Shown here: piece after piece, positions 1-7,166 of the stretch
Numbering within the stretch: position 1 is the first letter of the stretch
Layout: every line of letters begins with the position of its first letter
IMG/VR virus record: IMGVR_UViG_3300041955_001919
Coordinates: 1-26,919 of that record
Source of the DNA: a virus
Reading direction: 5' to 3' (one strand)
Length of the DNA: 26,919 nt
The notes under the pieces: generated by a model
Told to the model about the DNA's origin: nothing
Databases searched by the model: none
What the model saw: the letters and a program-made list of their open reading frames with translations, nothing else
Made by a program: the position numbers and the translations under genes

Positions 1-585
1 ATGAAACTATCCGCGAAAGCCGGCGCGTTCTCGCGGCTCTTCCTTACCGCCGCGTTGTTCTGCGCCCTGGCGCTTGGCGCGGGCTTTGGCCGGGCCGAGG
101 GCGTCAGGCCGATCGCCAAGCCGATCAAGCTCGCGGTCTTCGATCTCGAACTCGACGATTTCAGCGCCGGCGGCCCGCTTGCCGGCGAAAGCGCGGTCGA
201 GACCGAGCGGCTGCAGCGGGTGAGCGCGCTGGCGCGCGAGCAGCTCGCGCAATCCGGTCTGTTCGAACTGGTCGATACCAGCGCTTCGAACGACGAGCGG
301 CTCAAGGCGCATTGGCTGCGCAAATGCAACGGCTGCGAGGCCGACATCGCCCGTGCGCTCGGCGCCGATATGTCTTTCTTGGGCTTCTTTCGCAAGATCA
401 GCGTGATGGAGCAAAACCTCGAATTTCGTATCCGCGACGCCCAAACCGGCGAGTTCCTCAATGTGTCGCAAACGGATTATCGCGGCGAGACCGACGAGTC
501 CTGGAGCCGCGCGATAACATGGCTCATCAGGCACGGCCTCGTCGAACCGGAACTCGCGCGCCGCGCCCGCGATACGGCGCGGTAA
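1..585 (+). CDS. Exported DUF2380/DUF3280-like protein
   Basis: This 194-residue protein starts with a Sec signal peptide: basic residues, then a hydrophobic stretch at about residues 12-27, with a likely cleavage site near residue 32 (GRAEG). The mature part begins with a strand-like segment (IKLAVFDLELDD) and contains a paired-cysteine motif (KCNGCEAD, about residues 108-115) followed by ADMSFLGFFRKIS. This pattern fits the DUF2380/DUF3280 periplasmic proteins of alphaproteobacteria, whose function is unknown to me. It has no virion features and is probably a host gene flanking the phage region. The window opens exactly on its ATG, so its upstream context is not visible. The family assignment is from memory of sequence pattern; that it is exported is well supported. 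Confidence 0.7.
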   Translation: MKLSAKAGAFSRLFLTAALFCALALGAGFGRAEGVRPIAKPIKLAVFDLELDDFSAGGPLAGESAVETERLQRVSALAREQLAQSGLFELVDTSASNDERLKAHWLRKCNGCEADIARALGADMSFLGFFRKISVMEQNLEFRIRDAQTGEFLNVSQTDYRGETDESWSRAITWLIRHGLVEPELARRARDTAR

Positions 586-621
586 GACTCGGCTCCGCCG
601 ACAACAGTCGATGAGAGCTCT

Positions 622-701
622 TCATTGCGAGCGAAGCGAAGCAATCAAGAGGCCTCCCGCGACTCCTAAGATTGCTTCGTCGCTAACGCTCCTCGCATTG
701 A
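622..701. repeat. Palindromic repeat, family C copy 1
   Basis: An imperfect inverted repeat of about 80 bp. The left end reads TCATTGCGAGCGAAGCGAAG, and the right end carries its complement (GATTGCTTCGTCG ... CTCGCATTGA). The same architecture recurs at 18751-18828. Such cattgcgag...ctcgcaatg elements are scattered in intergenic DNA of many Rhizobiales genomes, so I read it as a host REP-type element rather than a phage site. Confidence 0.75.
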
Positions 702-744
702 CGGCTCGGCCGCCGTTCTCGCCCGCTCAACAATCCAAGCTGAC

Positions 745-774
745 AAGGCTCGCTTCGCGCGGGCCTTTTTCTTT
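745..774 (+). terminator. Rho-independent terminator just upstream of the protease gene
   Basis: A 9-bp stem (745-753 with 759-767, one G.U pair) has a 5-nt loop (TTCGC) and runs into a T-rich tract (766-774, TTTTTCTTT with one C). It faces + strand transcription and ends only 15 bp before the protease ATG at 789. It may end the transcript of the gene at 1-585, or of a phage gene that has been lost. Confidence 0.65.
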
Positions 775-788
775 AAGGACGCACAGAG

Positions 789-2000
789 ATGACGCAGTTG
801 CAGATGTTCATTCCGCTCACCAAGGTCGACGCGGGCAAGCGGCTCGTTTACGGCGTCGTCACCGCCGAAACGCCGGATCGCGGCAATGAGGTTTGCGATT
901 ACGCCAGCACCAAGCCCTATTACCAGAAATGGTCGGAGGAGTTCCGCAAGGCGAGCGGCGGCAAGAGTCTGGGCAATCTGCGCGCCATGCACGGCAAGGT
1001 GGCGGCCGGGCGCGTCGAGGCGATCCATTTCAACGATGACGCCAAGCAGATCGAAGTCTGCGCGAAAATCGTCGACGACGCCGAATGGGCGAAGGTGGAG
1101 GCGGGCGTCTACACCGGATTCAGCCAGGGCGGAGGCTATGTGAAGCGCTGGCCCGACGAGACCAACCCGAGCCTCACGCGCTACACCGCTTCCCCCGCTG
1201 AAATCTCGCTGGTCGATCTGCCCTGTCTGCCGAGCGCGACATTTTCGATGATAAAGGCCGATGGCGCCGTCGAGACGATGAAGTTCACGGGCTTCGACAA
1301 CGCCGTCGAGCAGGTGTGGCTCGCCGGCGACGGCAAGACGTTCAAGAAAAAGGCCGAGGCGATGGCGCATCAGGCTCTGCTCGCGAGCGCCGAGCCGATG
1401 CTGGGCGCGCTGGACCGCATCGAAAGCGATCTCGATAAAGCCGCGCCGACGCGGAAGACGCAGGCGCTTGAGTGTTTGCGCAAATGTCTCGGGCAAGAGG
1501 CCTTCGACGCCGGCCGCGCCATCGCCGCGCTGCAGATCGTGTTCGATGTGCTCGCCTCCGAAATCGCCGAGGGCGAGGACGACGACGGGCAGATCGAAGC
1601 GCTGCAAGACGCTATCGCGCGGCTGAAGGCGTTCGTCGTCGCGGAAATCTCCGAAGACGACGAAGACGGAGAACAGCCGTCGGCGCCTCTGGAGCAAGCC
1701 GCGCCCGTAAGCGATCTCGCCAAGATCGCCGAGACGTTGAAGGCGGCGCGGCTGGAGCGCGACGCGCAAAAGGCCCTGCTCGGCGAACTCGCGCCGCGCC
1801 TCGAAAAGCTCAGCCAGCGCGTCGAGGAGCTCGCCCGCCAGCCGTTGCCGCCGCCGCTGCTCGCGGGAACGCGCGCGGTGGAGAAGGGCGCGGACGTGCG
1901 CTTCGAGGACATAGCGGCGACGCTCGCGGCGATGACCGGCGAGCAACGCGCCGCGCTGCTGATCAAAGTCGCACAAAGCCAGCCGCAGCCGCTGCGGTGA
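789..2000 (+). CDS. Prohead (capsid maturation) serine protease with scaffold-like C-terminal extension
   Basis: This 403-residue protein resembles the HK97-type/XkdF-like prohead proteases, which cleave scaffold and capsid N-termini inside the procapsid. The first ~155 residues form the protease domain. A candidate catalytic His68 lies in LRAMHGKVAAG, and a candidate Ser140 lies in the conserved context AEISLVDLP. The remaining ~250 residues are unusually long for the family: highly charged, with an acidic stretch (EGEDDD, EDDEDGEQ) and a heptad-like helix near residues 310-350 (KIAETLKAARLERDAQKALL). This suggests a fused scaffold or delta domain. AAGGA at 775-779 may serve as the ribosome binding site. 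It precedes the capsid gene as expected, but no portal gene lies upstream and a minus-strand gene separates it from the capsid. Confidence 0.8.
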   Translation: MTQLQMFIPLTKVDAGKRLVYGVVTAETPDRGNEVCDYASTKPYYQKWSEEFRKASGGKSLGNLRAMHGKVAAGRVEAIHFNDDAKQIEVCAKIVDDAEWAKVEAGVYTGFSQGGGYVKRWPDETNPSLTRYTASPAEISLVDLPCLPSATFSMIKADGAVETMKFTGFDNAVEQVWLAGDGKTFKKKAEAMAHQALLASAEPMLGALDRIESDLDKAAPTRKTQALECLRKCLGQEAFDAGRAIAALQIVFDVLASEIAEGEDDDGQIEALQDAIARLKAFVVAEISEDDEDGEQPSAPLEQAAPVSDLAKIAETLKAARLERDAQKALLGELAPRLEKLSQRVEELARQPLPPPLLAGTRAVEKGADVRFEDIAATLAAMTGEQRAALLIKVAQSQPQPLR

Positions 2001-2006
2001 GGACGG

Positions 2007-2555
2007 CTACCCGGTGGCCGAGCGCACGCGGGGCGTCGCTTCGTCCCGCGCGCGATGTCGCGCCACCTCGAGGGCTAGCTGAAGCTTATATTCGAGCGAA
2101 GCCTTGAGGCTTGTCTTGAGCAAGCGTCCGCCGGAAGCGGCGAGCTTCGCGACGACGCGGTCGTCGATTTCGTGGTTCGTCGCGACGTTGCGTTCCAACA
2201 GCAGGGCCGCCCGACCCGGCTTCAGCACATCGTCGACTTCCTTGACGAACTCCTCGCTGACGCCGGCGCCGCTCAAGCCCTCGGCGACGGCGCCCGCCGC
2301 GGCGCCCGCGAGAACGCCGAAAATCGGATGCAGAAAGAGCAGTCCGATCAGCAGTCCCGACATCGTGCCCGTTCCGAGGTTCAAGGCCCCGGAGTGAACG
2401 ATATGGCTGAGTTTTATCGCGCCCTTCTCGTCGCGCGCGGCGACGACGACCTCGGATATGCGAAAGATTTCTTCGCGCGGCAGCGCCAACAGCGCGTCGC
2501 GCGCAGCTTCGGCGGCCTTCGCGTCGGGATAGCCAATCACAATCATGTCGTGCAT
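2007..2555 (-). CDS. DUF1269-like membrane protein
   Basis: This 182-residue protein begins MHDMIVIGYPDAKAAEAAR and then has RISEVVVAARDEKGAIKL. A glycine-rich double hydrophobic segment follows (LGTGTMSGLLIGLLFLHPIF then GVLAGAAAGAVAEG). The basic C-terminal part includes LLLERNVATNHEIDDRVVAKL. This is the layout of DUF1269-family inner-membrane proteins of unknown function. The start at 2555 was chosen because the homologous region begins there and a purine-rich stretch precedes it; the reading frame upstream runs through repeat DNA. It lies on the opposite strand between protease and capsid, a place where phages normally carry only head genes, so it looks like inserted cargo or host DNA. 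Confidence 0.75.
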   Translation of the reverse strand: MHDMIVIGYPDAKAAEAARDALLALPREEIFRISEVVVAARDEKGAIKLSHIVHSGALNLGTGTMSGLLIGLLFLHPIFGVLAGAAAGAVAEGLSGAGVSEEFVKEVDDVLKPGRAALLLERNVATNHEIDDRVVAKLAASGGRLLKTSLKASLEYKLQLALEVARHRARDEATPRVRSATG

Positions 2556-2684
2556 GTCTCGCCCTCTCGCTCGCGCGCCGCGATGGGCGCTCTTGCTGAT
2601 GTAGAGCGATACGAGCGGGGAACAATCGCAGGCGAAACGCCTGTCCGCCGTTCTCGTAGATAGGCCGATGACGCGGTGAGGGGC

Positions 2685-2718
2685 GGCCACCTTCTCCCGC
2701 CTGCGGGAGAAGGTGGCC
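2685..2718. repeat. Palindrome, family A copy 1
   Basis: A perfect 16-bp inverted repeat with a 2-nt centre: 2685-2700 pairs with 2703-2718. The core is CTTCTCCCGC/GCGGGAGAAG. It is followed by a small second inverted repeat (CCTCGCGAAGCGAGG, 2717-2731). The structure matches the dispersed cttctccc...gggagaag elements of alphaproteobacterial genomes. No T-tract follows, so it is not a classical terminator. Confidence 0.8.
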
Positions 2719-2839
2719 TCGCGAAGCGAGGTCGGATGAGAGATGTCGCGATCGCCCCGCATCTTTCTTCGCTGCGTCCCACTGAAAATCGGCCGTCTTC
2801 GCACCGTCGCTGTCGCCGAAAGAACCCTTCATCCGACTC

Positions 2840-2889
2840 CGCCATAGCCCGTCGCTTGCGACGGGCGTCCTTACAGACGCCCTATGGCG
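2840..2889. repeat. Palindromic repeat, family B copy 1
   Basis: A 50-bp element bounded by CGCCATAG and CTATGGCG, with an internal inverted repeat (CCCGTCGCTTGCGACGGG). Its reverse complement closely matches 15130-15180. Both copies lie next to a family A palindrome, so A and B appear to form a composite unit. Confidence 0.8.
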
Positions 2890-2895
2890 GAGCCA

Positions 2896-2919
2896 CCTTC
2901 TCCCACAAGTGGGAGAAGG
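2896..2919. repeat. Palindrome, family A copy 2
   Basis: A perfect 11-bp inverted repeat (CCTTCTCCCAC / GTGGGAGAAGG) with a central AA, about 50 bp upstream of the capsid start. Confidence 0.8.
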
Positions 2920-2972
2920 AAGAGACAACCGCGCCGGAGACGGCGAATCCACCTCCTATCAGGACTGCCCTC

Positions 2973-4487
2973 ATGACCATCCAACAGACCACGCATGAAG
3001 TTCTCGAAGCCATTCGCAAATCGCAGAGCCTGCCGCAGGGCGATCCGCGCCTGCTCGCCTTCGGGCTCGAAAAGAGCACTTTTACGCAGCCGACCAGCCC
3101 GACCGACGGCCTCGCGTCTTATGATCTCGAACCCGGCGCGAAGTTTCTCGCGCCCGTGCTGACGCCGTTGCGCAACGAGACGCCGCGCGTCTCAGGCCGC
3201 GGCGGCATTCAGGCCAATTGGCGCGCCATCACCGGCATCAACACCACCGGGCTGCGGCTCGGCGTCTCCGGCGGCAATCGCGCCGGCGTGCAGGCGGTGA
3301 CCACCGCCGATTTCTTCGCCTCCTATAAGGGCATCGGCCTTGAAACCAGCGTCGATTTCGAAGCCGAATACGCCGGCCTCGGCTTCGACGACGTGCGCGC
3401 CCAGGCGGGCCTGCGCGGGCTTCAGGCGACGATGATCGGCGAAGAGGCGCTGATCTTAGGCGGCAATAATTCGCTGCCGCTCGGCGTGACGCCGACCCCG
3501 ACGCTGACTGCTTCGGCTAGCGGCGGTTCGCTCGCCTCCGGCACGCTGTCGGTGATCGTCGTGGCGCTGTCGCTCGACGGCTTCATCAACGGCTCGGTGC
3601 TGAACGGCGTGCAGTCGCAGATCACCCGCACCAACGCCGACGGCTCCACCGACATCTTCGGCGGCGGCGCTGCGCAGAAATCAGTGAACGCCACGGTCGC
3701 CGTCACCGGCCCTTCGGGCGTTGTCGCGGCGAGCGTGACGCCGGTGCGCGGCGCGCTCGGCTACGCCTGGTTCTGGGGCGCGGCCGGCTCGGAGGTTTTG
3801 GGCGCGATCACCTCGATCAATTCGGTGAGCATTTCAGCGACTGCCGCGGGGACGCAGACGGCGGCTTCGCTTCCCGGCGCCGACTGGTCGAACAACACGC
3901 TGGTGTTCGACGGGCTGCTCACCATCGCGCTGAAGCCGGGTTCGGGCGCCTATGTCGCTGCCCAAGCGAGCGGGACCTCGGGCGTCGGCACGCCTTTGAC
4001 GGCGGATGGCGCGGGCGGCGTCGTCGAGATCGATGCGGCGCTCAAATCGATGTGGGACAATTATCGCCTCTCGCCCGACACGATCTGGGTGAACAGCCAG
4101 GAGGCGCTGAACATCTCGAAGAAGATTCTCGGCGGCGCCGTCAACTCGGCGCAGCGCTTCGTGTTCAACGCCGCGCAGGACGCTATCGGCGGCGGCGTGA
4201 TGGTGCGAACCTATCTCAACCGCTTCTCGATGAGCGGCGGCTCGACGCTGGACATCCGCGTGCATCCCAACCTGCCGGCCGGCACGATTCTGATGACCGC
4301 GCGCAGCATTCCCTATCCGCTGTCGGGCGTCGGCAACGTGTTCCAGATCAGAACGCGCCGCGATTACTACCAAATCGAATGGCCGCTGCGCACGCGCCGC
4401 TACGAATATGGCGTCTATGCGGACGAAGTTTTGCAGCACTATTTTCCGCCGTCGCTCGCGGTCATTTCCAACATTGCGAACGGGTGA
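2973..4487 (+). CDS. Major capsid protein (probable HK97 fold)
   Basis: This 504-residue protein follows the prohead protease and precedes the connector, the position of the major capsid gene. The start at 2973 (MTIQQTTHEV) was chosen because AGGA lies 8 bp upstream and the frame before it is repeat DNA. The N-terminal ~165 residues and the C-terminal ~180 residues look like the conserved capsid core; the C-terminus ends with RTRRYEYGVYADEVLQHYF. Residues ~168-320 are a Gly/Ser/Ala/Thr-rich beta region (with GPSGVVAASVTPVRG), which reads like an inserted Ig-like or decoration domain. HK97-type capsids are commonly 300-400 residues, so this one is long. The role is inferred mainly from gene order and general pattern; I could not see a diagnostic motif. 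Confidence 0.7.
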   Translation: MTIQQTTHEVLEAIRKSQSLPQGDPRLLAFGLEKSTFTQPTSPTDGLASYDLEPGAKFLAPVLTPLRNETPRVSGRGGIQANWRAITGINTTGLRLGVSGGNRAGVQAVTTADFFASYKGIGLETSVDFEAEYAGLGFDDVRAQAGLRGLQATMIGEEALILGGNNSLPLGVTPTPTLTASASGGSLASGTLSVIVVALSLDGFINGSVLNGVQSQITRTNADGSTDIFGGGAAQKSVNATVAVTGPSGVVAASVTPVRGALGYAWFWGAAGSEVLGAITSINSVSISATAAGTQTAASLPGADWSNNTLVFDGLLTIALKPGSGAYVAAQASGTSGVGTPLTADGAGGVVEIDAALKSMWDNYRLSPDTIWVNSQEALNISKKILGGAVNSAQRFVFNAAQDAIGGGVMVRTYLNRFSMSGGSTLDIRVHPNLPAGTILMTARSIPYPLSGVGNVFQIRTRRDYYQIEWPLRTRRYEYGVYADEVLQHYFPPSLAVISNIANG

Positions 4488-4503
4488 CGTTTGCGAGGCG
4501 CGT

Positions 4504-4529
4504 CCCTTCTCCCACAAGTGGGAGAAGGG
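4504..4529. repeat. Palindrome, family A copy 3
   Basis: A perfect inverted repeat (CCCTTCTCCCAC / GTGGGAGAAGGG) with a central AA, in the 78-bp gap between capsid and connector genes. Confidence 0.8.
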
Positions 4530-4565
4530 AGCGCCGCGCCACGACAAACAACGGAGCACGCAACC

Positions 4566-5390
4566 ATGACCACCGGCGATCTCGTTGCGCTTGGCGCGGT
4601 GAAGAACTGGCTTGGCGTCGTGACAAACGACGACGACGCGCTGCTCGGCGCGCTGATTACCCAGATCAGCCGGGGCATATACAACTACATCAACCGCTCT
4701 TTCGTGCTGCCGACCAACGTAACCGAGGCCTACGACGGAACCGGGCGCGATCAGCTGTTGCTGCGCAACTGGCCGGTCGGCGCGATCTCTTCCCTAGTCG
4801 TCGACGGCAAGGCGATTCCGCCGGCGCCTTTGATGGTCGCGGGCGTCTATCCAACGCCGGGCTATGTGCTGGAGCAAAGCGACGACGCGCCCCCCGGCGC
4901 GATGCAGCAGCTGTTTTTGCGCGGGCCGCATGTCTTCCGCAAGGGCCGGCAGAATGTCGTCGTCTCCTATCGCGCCGGCTACGAGATCGTCGGCGAGGCG
5001 TGGACGGTTCCGACGACGCCGTTTGAGGTTGCGGCGCTCGGGCCTTACGGCAATTGGGCGGTCGACACCTGCGTAGCTTATGCGAGCGGCGCGGCGATGA
5101 CGCCCGTTTCGGGGACGCCCTCGCTGGGCCAATATTCGGCGAGCGCCGGCGTTTACACATTCGCAGCCGCGGACGCGGGCGCCTCCGTGCTGATTTCCTA
5201 TGGCTACATCCCGGCCGATTTGGAGCAATGCGCGCTCGAATGGGTCGCCGACCGTTACAAATACAAGGACCGCATCGGCATGACGAGCAAGAGTCTCGGC
5301 GGCCAGGAGACGACGGCCTATCAGAACAAGGCGACGCCGGATTTCGTCGCGCAGTCGCTGATCAATTTCCGCAGGATCATCGCGAATTAA
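4566..5390 (+). CDS. Head-tail connector (gp6-like) with an extra beta domain
   Basis: This 274-residue protein starts MTTGDLVALGAVKNWLG, with GGAG 9 bp upstream. The N-terminal part (LGVVTNDDDALLGALITQIS) is typical of the gp6/YqbG-like connectors that form a ring below the portal. The C-terminal part (DLEQCALEWVADRYKYKDRIGM) also fits that family. Between them, residues ~166-214 carry an insert (VAYASG...GQYSASAGVYTFAAADAG) closely resembling a segment of the major tail protein at 6762-6905. Family members are commonly about 100-200 residues, so the length is explained by this insert. It is followed after 9 bp by the gp10-like gene, consistent with one transcript. Confidence 0.75.
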   Translation: MTTGDLVALGAVKNWLGVVTNDDDALLGALITQISRGIYNYINRSFVLPTNVTEAYDGTGRDQLLLRNWPVGAISSLVVDGKAIPPAPLMVAGVYPTPGYVLEQSDDAPPGAMQQLFLRGPHVFRKGRQNVVVSYRAGYEIVGEAWTVPTTPFEVAALGPYGNWAVDTCVAYASGAAMTPVSGTPSLGQYSASAGVYTFAAADAGASVLISYGYIPADLEQCALEWVADRYKYKDRIGMTSKSLGGQETTAYQNKATPDFVAQSLINFRRIIAN

Positions 5391-5399
5391 GGCGCGCCC

Positions 5400-5873
5400 A
5401 TGCTCAACGTCGACATCGAAGGCGTGGCGGAACTCGCGAGGCGCTTCGAGGCCATGCCCGCCGCGATCCGCGCGGCGCTCAAAGACAAGATCGACGATCT
5501 CGCCGATCGGCTGGTGGAGAAAATCAAAAGCGACAAGCTCGGCGGCGAAGTTTTGCGCGCGCGCAGCGGGGCGTTGCAGGGATCGATAGTGGCAAGCGTC
5601 GACAACGCCGGCGCAAGCGTCTTCTCGGCGGGCGTCAAATACGCCTTCGCGCAGGAATATGGCTTCGACGGCGACGAGACCGCAGCGGCGCACAGCCGCA
5701 CGATCAAACAGGCCTTCGGCAAGTCGATCGCGCCCAAGACGATCTTCGTGCGCGCCTTTTCGCGCCACATGAATCTGCCCGAACGCAGCTTCATGCGCTC
5801 CGCGCTGGACGAAATGCAGGACGAGATTGCAGAGGCGCTGAGCGAAGCGGTTAGCGAAGGGTTAGAGACATGA
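5400..5873 (+). CDS. HK97-gp10-like head-tail joining protein
   Basis: This 157-residue protein starts MLNVDIEGVAELARRFEAMP. The N-terminal helix, the segment ARSGALQGSIVASV, then YAFAQEYGFDG and the late PERSFMRSALDEMQDEI match the HK97 gp10-like family. That family acts in joining the head to the tail or completing the neck. It lies in the expected place between connector and tail terminator, and its stop overlaps the next start (ATGA). Confidence 0.85.
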   Translation: MLNVDIEGVAELARRFEAMPAAIRAALKDKIDDLADRLVEKIKSDKLGGEVLRARSGALQGSIVASVDNAGASVFSAGVKYAFAQEYGFDGDETAAAHSRTIKQAFGKSIAPKTIFVRAFSRHMNLPERSFMRSALDEMQDEIAEALSEAVSEGLET

Positions 5874-6331
5874 ATGTCGCGCGCGAAACGGTGATGGCGG
5901 CGTTGGTCGCCTTGTTGGAGAGCGTCGTTTTCGCACAACCGGTCAATGGCCAGACGGGGTTCGTCTCCGTCTCGCGGCGACTGAAACTTTGGTCCGACGT
6001 GCCGAAGTCGCAGCGCCCGGCGCTGTTTATCGCCGAGCATCGCGAGCAGCAAAATTATCAAAGCGAGGCGTTGCCGCCAAAGACGACGCTGAGCGTCGAC
6101 CTGTTCATTTACATCGACGCCGGCGACAGGAACACCATTCCCGCGAGCGCGCTCAACACGATAATGGACGCGCTGGAGGCCGCGCTGCAACCGGCGCCGA
6201 CGGCGAGCTACCGCCAGACGCTCGGCGGCCTCGTCTCGCATTGCCGCATCGACGGCGCGGTCTTGAAAGACCCTGGCGATCTCGACGGCGACGGCCTGCT
6301 GTGGGTTCCGCTGAAGATATTGGCGCTGTGA
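5870..6331 (+). CDS. Tail terminator / DUF3168-like minor tail protein
   Basis: This 153-residue protein starts MNVARETVMAALVALLESVV. It has the layout of tail-terminator (gpU/gp17-like) proteins: an N-terminal helix followed by strands such as RPALFIAEHREQQNY and TTLSVDLFIYIDAGD, then a helix (ALNTIMDALEAAL). It ends with a strand (LLWVPLKILAL). Tail terminators cap the tail tube and bind the neck. Position between the gp10-like and major tail genes supports the call; similarity alone is moderate. It is translationally coupled to the upstream gene through a 4-bp overlap. Confidence 0.65.
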   Translation: MNVARETVMAALVALLESVVFAQPVNGQTGFVSVSRRLKLWSDVPKSQRPALFIAEHREQQNYQSEALPPKTTLSVDLFIYIDAGDRNTIPASALNTIMDALEAALQPAPTASYRQTLGGLVSHCRIDGAVLKDPGDLDGDGLLWVPLKILAL

Positions 6332-6339
6332 GGCGCTCT

Positions 6340-6364
6340 CCCTTCTCCCACGAGTGGGTGAAGG
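6340..6364. repeat. Palindrome, family A copy 4 (degenerate)
   Basis: A variant CCCTTCTCCCACGAGTGGGTGAAGG with one mismatch in the right arm. It lies in the gap before the major tail gene. Confidence 0.7.
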
Positions 6365-6413
6365 ACGCGCCCATGATCAGAATTCCACGCATGAACCTTA
6401 AGGAACCAAACCC

Positions 6414-7157
6414 ATGTCCAACAACACTTCGCTCGCTTTCGGCTCTGGCGTCTTGATCGGCACGACCGCCGCCGGACCCTTGCAATTTGGAACCTTGCAG
6501 GATGTGTCGGTCGATTTTTCCTTTTCGATGAAGTCGCTGATGGGGCAATATCAGTTTCCTGTCGCGGTGGCGCGCGGCGCCGGCAAAGCCTCGGGCAAAG
6601 CGAAATTCGCCAATATCGACGGTCCCGTGCTCAACCAGATTTTCTTTGGAAATACGCCGGCGACCGGCCAGACGCTCTGGTCTTATAACGAAGGCGTCAC
6701 CGTCGGCGCCGCCTCGCCCTACACCGCGACGGTGGCCAACGCCGCAAATTTCGACGAGAACCTCGGCGTCGCCTATGCGTCGAGCGGACTGCAGTTGACG
6801 CCCGTCGCCAGCAGCCCGGCGGCCGGGCAATATAGCGTCGCCAGCGGCGTCTACACGTTCAGCTCGGCCGACGCCGGCAAGGCCGTGCTGATCACATACA
6901 GCTATACGCAATCCGTCGCAGGCTCGAAGGCGGTGATCTCCAACAAGCTGATGGGCGTGGCGCCGACCTTTCAGATCGACTTTTATCAAACCAACCCCAA
7001 TGTCGCCGGCGCACAATGGTCGCTGCGGCTTTTCAGCTGCATCTCGTCGAAGCTTTCGCTGGCCAGCAAGCTCGAAGACTTCACGATACCCGAAATGGAT
7101 TTCGAAGCCTTCGGCAATGCGTCAAACAACATCGCCCAATTTAACACCGCAATTTAA
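6414..7157 (+). CDS. Major tail (tube) protein with beta-domain insertion
   Basis: This 247-residue protein starts MSNNTSLAFGSGVLIGTTAA, preceded by AAGGA about 10 bp upstream. It has the strand-rich composition of siphophage tail tube proteins and sits directly before the tail chaperone gene. Residues ~116-164 (LGVAYASSGLQLTPVASSPA then GVYTFSSADAGKAVLITYSY) form a domain also present in the connector at 5061-5207. The N-terminal core (DVSVDFSFSMKSLMGQYQFP) and C-terminal core (KLEDFTIPEMDFEAFGNAS) flank it, so the shared domain appears inserted into the tube fold. It would project from the tail surface. Confidence 0.75.
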   Translation: MSNNTSLAFGSGVLIGTTAAGPLQFGTLQDVSVDFSFSMKSLMGQYQFPVAVARGAGKASGKAKFANIDGPVLNQIFFGNTPATGQTLWSYNEGVTVGAASPYTATVANAANFDENLGVAYASSGLQLTPVASSPAAGQYSVASGVYTFSSADAGKAVLITYSYTQSVAGSKAVISNKLMGVAPTFQIDFYQTNPNVAGAQWSLRLFSCISSKLSLASKLEDFTIPEMDFEAFGNASNNIAQFNTAI

Positions 7158-7166
7158 GGCGCTCCC

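Larger units (their letters stand above)
2556..2972. other. Intergenic region rich in palindromic repeats
   Basis: This 417-bp stretch between the DUF1269 gene and the capsid gene holds no convincing gene. It contains three palindromes (2685-2718, 2840-2889, 2896-2919) and short GC-rich linkers. Long open frames pass through it on both strands, but they only extend real genes and are driven by GC content. Confidence 0.6.

Noticed and set aside
666-1976. Minus-strand 436-codon open frame opposite the protease
   Set aside because: Arg/Leu-rich composition, runs into repeat DNA, and the opposite strand has clear protease motifs.
2685-2718. Rho-independent terminator
   Set aside because: The stem is strong and symmetrical but no T-tract follows on either strand, and the same palindrome recurs between co-directional structural genes.
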